Source of the DNA: Mantamonas sphyraenae
Lineage: Eukaryota > CRuMs > Mantamonadidae
Reading direction: 5' to 3'
Assembly: GCA_026936335.1 (NCBI GenBank)
Contig: JAPMXV010000042.1
Location: 310,001-374,000, forward strand
Length of the DNA: 64,000 nt
A model generated the notes under the pieces. It was not told the DNA's origin, did not search any database, and saw only the letters and a program-made list of their open reading frames with translations. The translations under genes and the position numbers were made by a program. Below, piece after piece: positions 63,201 through 64,000 of the stretch. Positions within the stretch are counted from its first letter, which is position 1, and the number at the start of each line of letters is the position of its first letter.

Positions 63201-64000
63201 TTCAACTGGCAGCAACACATCCGGTACATGTGGGAAGAGAACGAGGAGCGGTGCACCATGTTCCTGGCGGAGACAGAGGTGGTGTACGGCTTTGAGTTTA
63301 CGGGCAGCTCGGGCGCCATGATCCCGACGAGCCTGAGTACGCGCAGCTATCTGAGCATGTGCCACTCGATGCAGCTGCACCGTGGAGGCATCCTGACAGG
63401 CCCTGCCGGAGTGGGCAAGACTGAAACGGCGTGGAACCTGTCGCGTGCAGCTGGCAGGCCCATGTTTCTGTTCAACTGCACAGCACAGGTGGACAGCACG
63501 ACGCTTTTCAACCTGTACAAGGGCATGGCCATCAGCGGATGCTGGTCGCTGGTGATGGGCATTGCTGCGCTGGAGCCCGGCGTGCTGTCTGTGACGGCTA
63601 CTCACCTTCAGCGCTTCATGGAAGCCATCCGAGCCAAGAGCAAGGTGGTGGTGGTGGCCGGCGAAAAGATCAAATTGCAGCAGGCGCGCTTGGGTGTGTT
63701 TTTCACGCGCAACACAGACAGCGTGACCAAGACGCACATGCCGGAAAGCATGCGCTCGTTGCTGCGGCCCGTGGCCATGGTGAAGCCGGATACGCACACC
63801 ATCATGCGTATGCTGCTGCACTCACATGGGTTTGAGAATGCCGACGTGCTGGCGGACAGGATGGTCGCGCTGCAAAAGCTGCTGGCGGACAACCTGTCCC
63901 AACAGCAGCACTACAACTGGGGCTTGCGTGTGATGAAGACGGCCGTCGTGCGTGCGGGCACCACGCGACGCGTAAAACAGGACGTGAACGAGGACAGGCT
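57237..64000 (+). CDS. Axonemal-type dynein heavy chain, 5' part; AAA1 Walker B absent
   Basis: Motor subunit of a flagellar dynein, running off the window end. Exons 57237-57620, 57733-57921, 58057-58176 and 58449 to beyond 64000, about 2080 residues visible. The tail contains the DHC N-terminal regions (VLEITKSSYSPAFTRLTKEV; TFKACYFAYKQ; WWV-free linker region GRDGEYMEFHKPFDCSGPSE), and QLEEVASALPEDTQQF as in outer-arm type chains. AAA1 starts with YGFEFTGSSGAMIPTS and has a good P-loop GPAGVGKTET (residues about 1882-1891, bases 63399-63428). Where dyneins have CFDEFNR (Walker B), this protein has SLVMGIAALEPG (63546-63581), with no Asp-Glu pair. MPESMRSLLRPVAMVKPD and HGFENADVLA follow normally. 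Class cannot be fixed without AAA2-6 and stalk. Confidence 0.92.

Overview
This 64 kb window is nuclear DNA from a unicellular eukaryote that builds flagella or cilia. It is GC-rich and very gene-dense. Protein genes are interrupted by short GT-AG introns, mostly about 75-250 nt, with donors such as GTGAGT, GTACGT, GTAAGT and GTAGGT. TAA, TAG and TGA are all used as stops, so the code is standard. I count 27 protein genes. No intergenic gap exceeds about 300 bases, and several neighbours are under 80 bp apart. Flagellar genes (IFT46, an axonemal-type dynein heavy chain, a JHY-like protein) sit beside general housekeeping genes. I cannot assign the species; a zoosporic or flagellate protist is the safest reading. 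No rRNA, tRNA, CRISPR, transposase or viral gene was recognised.

Layout. 1-6.7 kb is a minus-strand series: IFT46 (cut by the window start), an HPt phosphotransfer protein, ETF-beta, Sec61-gamma and Arp2. Arp2 is divergent from ATG12 (6.8-7.5 kb, plus). 7.7-13.2 kb holds two nearly identical tandem copies of a 2754-bp unit. Each copy encodes a 700-residue secreted protein that I do not recognise, with a signal peptide, an extremely acidic first half and a very basic His/Arg/Asn/Tyr/Trp-rich second half with 11-residue periodicity. A small, probably mitochondrial, protein follows at 13.3-13.8 kb. 13.8-21.7 kb (minus) has a USP25/28-type deubiquitinase, a cysteine-rich membrane protein and the pyruvate dehydrogenase E1-alpha subunit. 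21.9-26 kb has a Rab5ip-family protein (plus), a fusion of CDP-alcohol phosphotransferase-like and cytidylyltransferase domains (minus), and eIF3i (plus), whose start codon is split by an intron. 26.2-32.2 kb (minus) has an ALIX/Bro1 protein with a C-terminal zinc finger and an F-box/LRR protein. 32.4 kb has a soluble cytochrome b5. 32.8-40.3 kb has a divergent pair: a TPR/ankyrin protein (minus) and a JHY-like Q-rich protein (plus). 40.3-45.9 kb has PRP19 (minus) and beta-COP (plus). 45.9-52.4 kb has a DIS3L2-like exonuclease (minus) and a coiled-coil protein (plus). 52.4-57.1 kb (minus) has a TBC RabGAP and an acidic coiled-coil protein. 57.2 kb to the end is the 5' third of a dynein heavy chain whose AAA1 keeps its P-loop but lacks the usual Walker B motif.

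Genes from 13 kb onward mostly alternate as head-to-head pairs (start codons 62-262 bp apart, implying shared promoters) and tail-to-tail pairs (stops 29-110 bp apart). The genes form no single pathway. The most distinctive element is the tandem secreted polyampholyte pair; next are the dynein with a degenerate AAA1 and the lipid-enzyme fusion.
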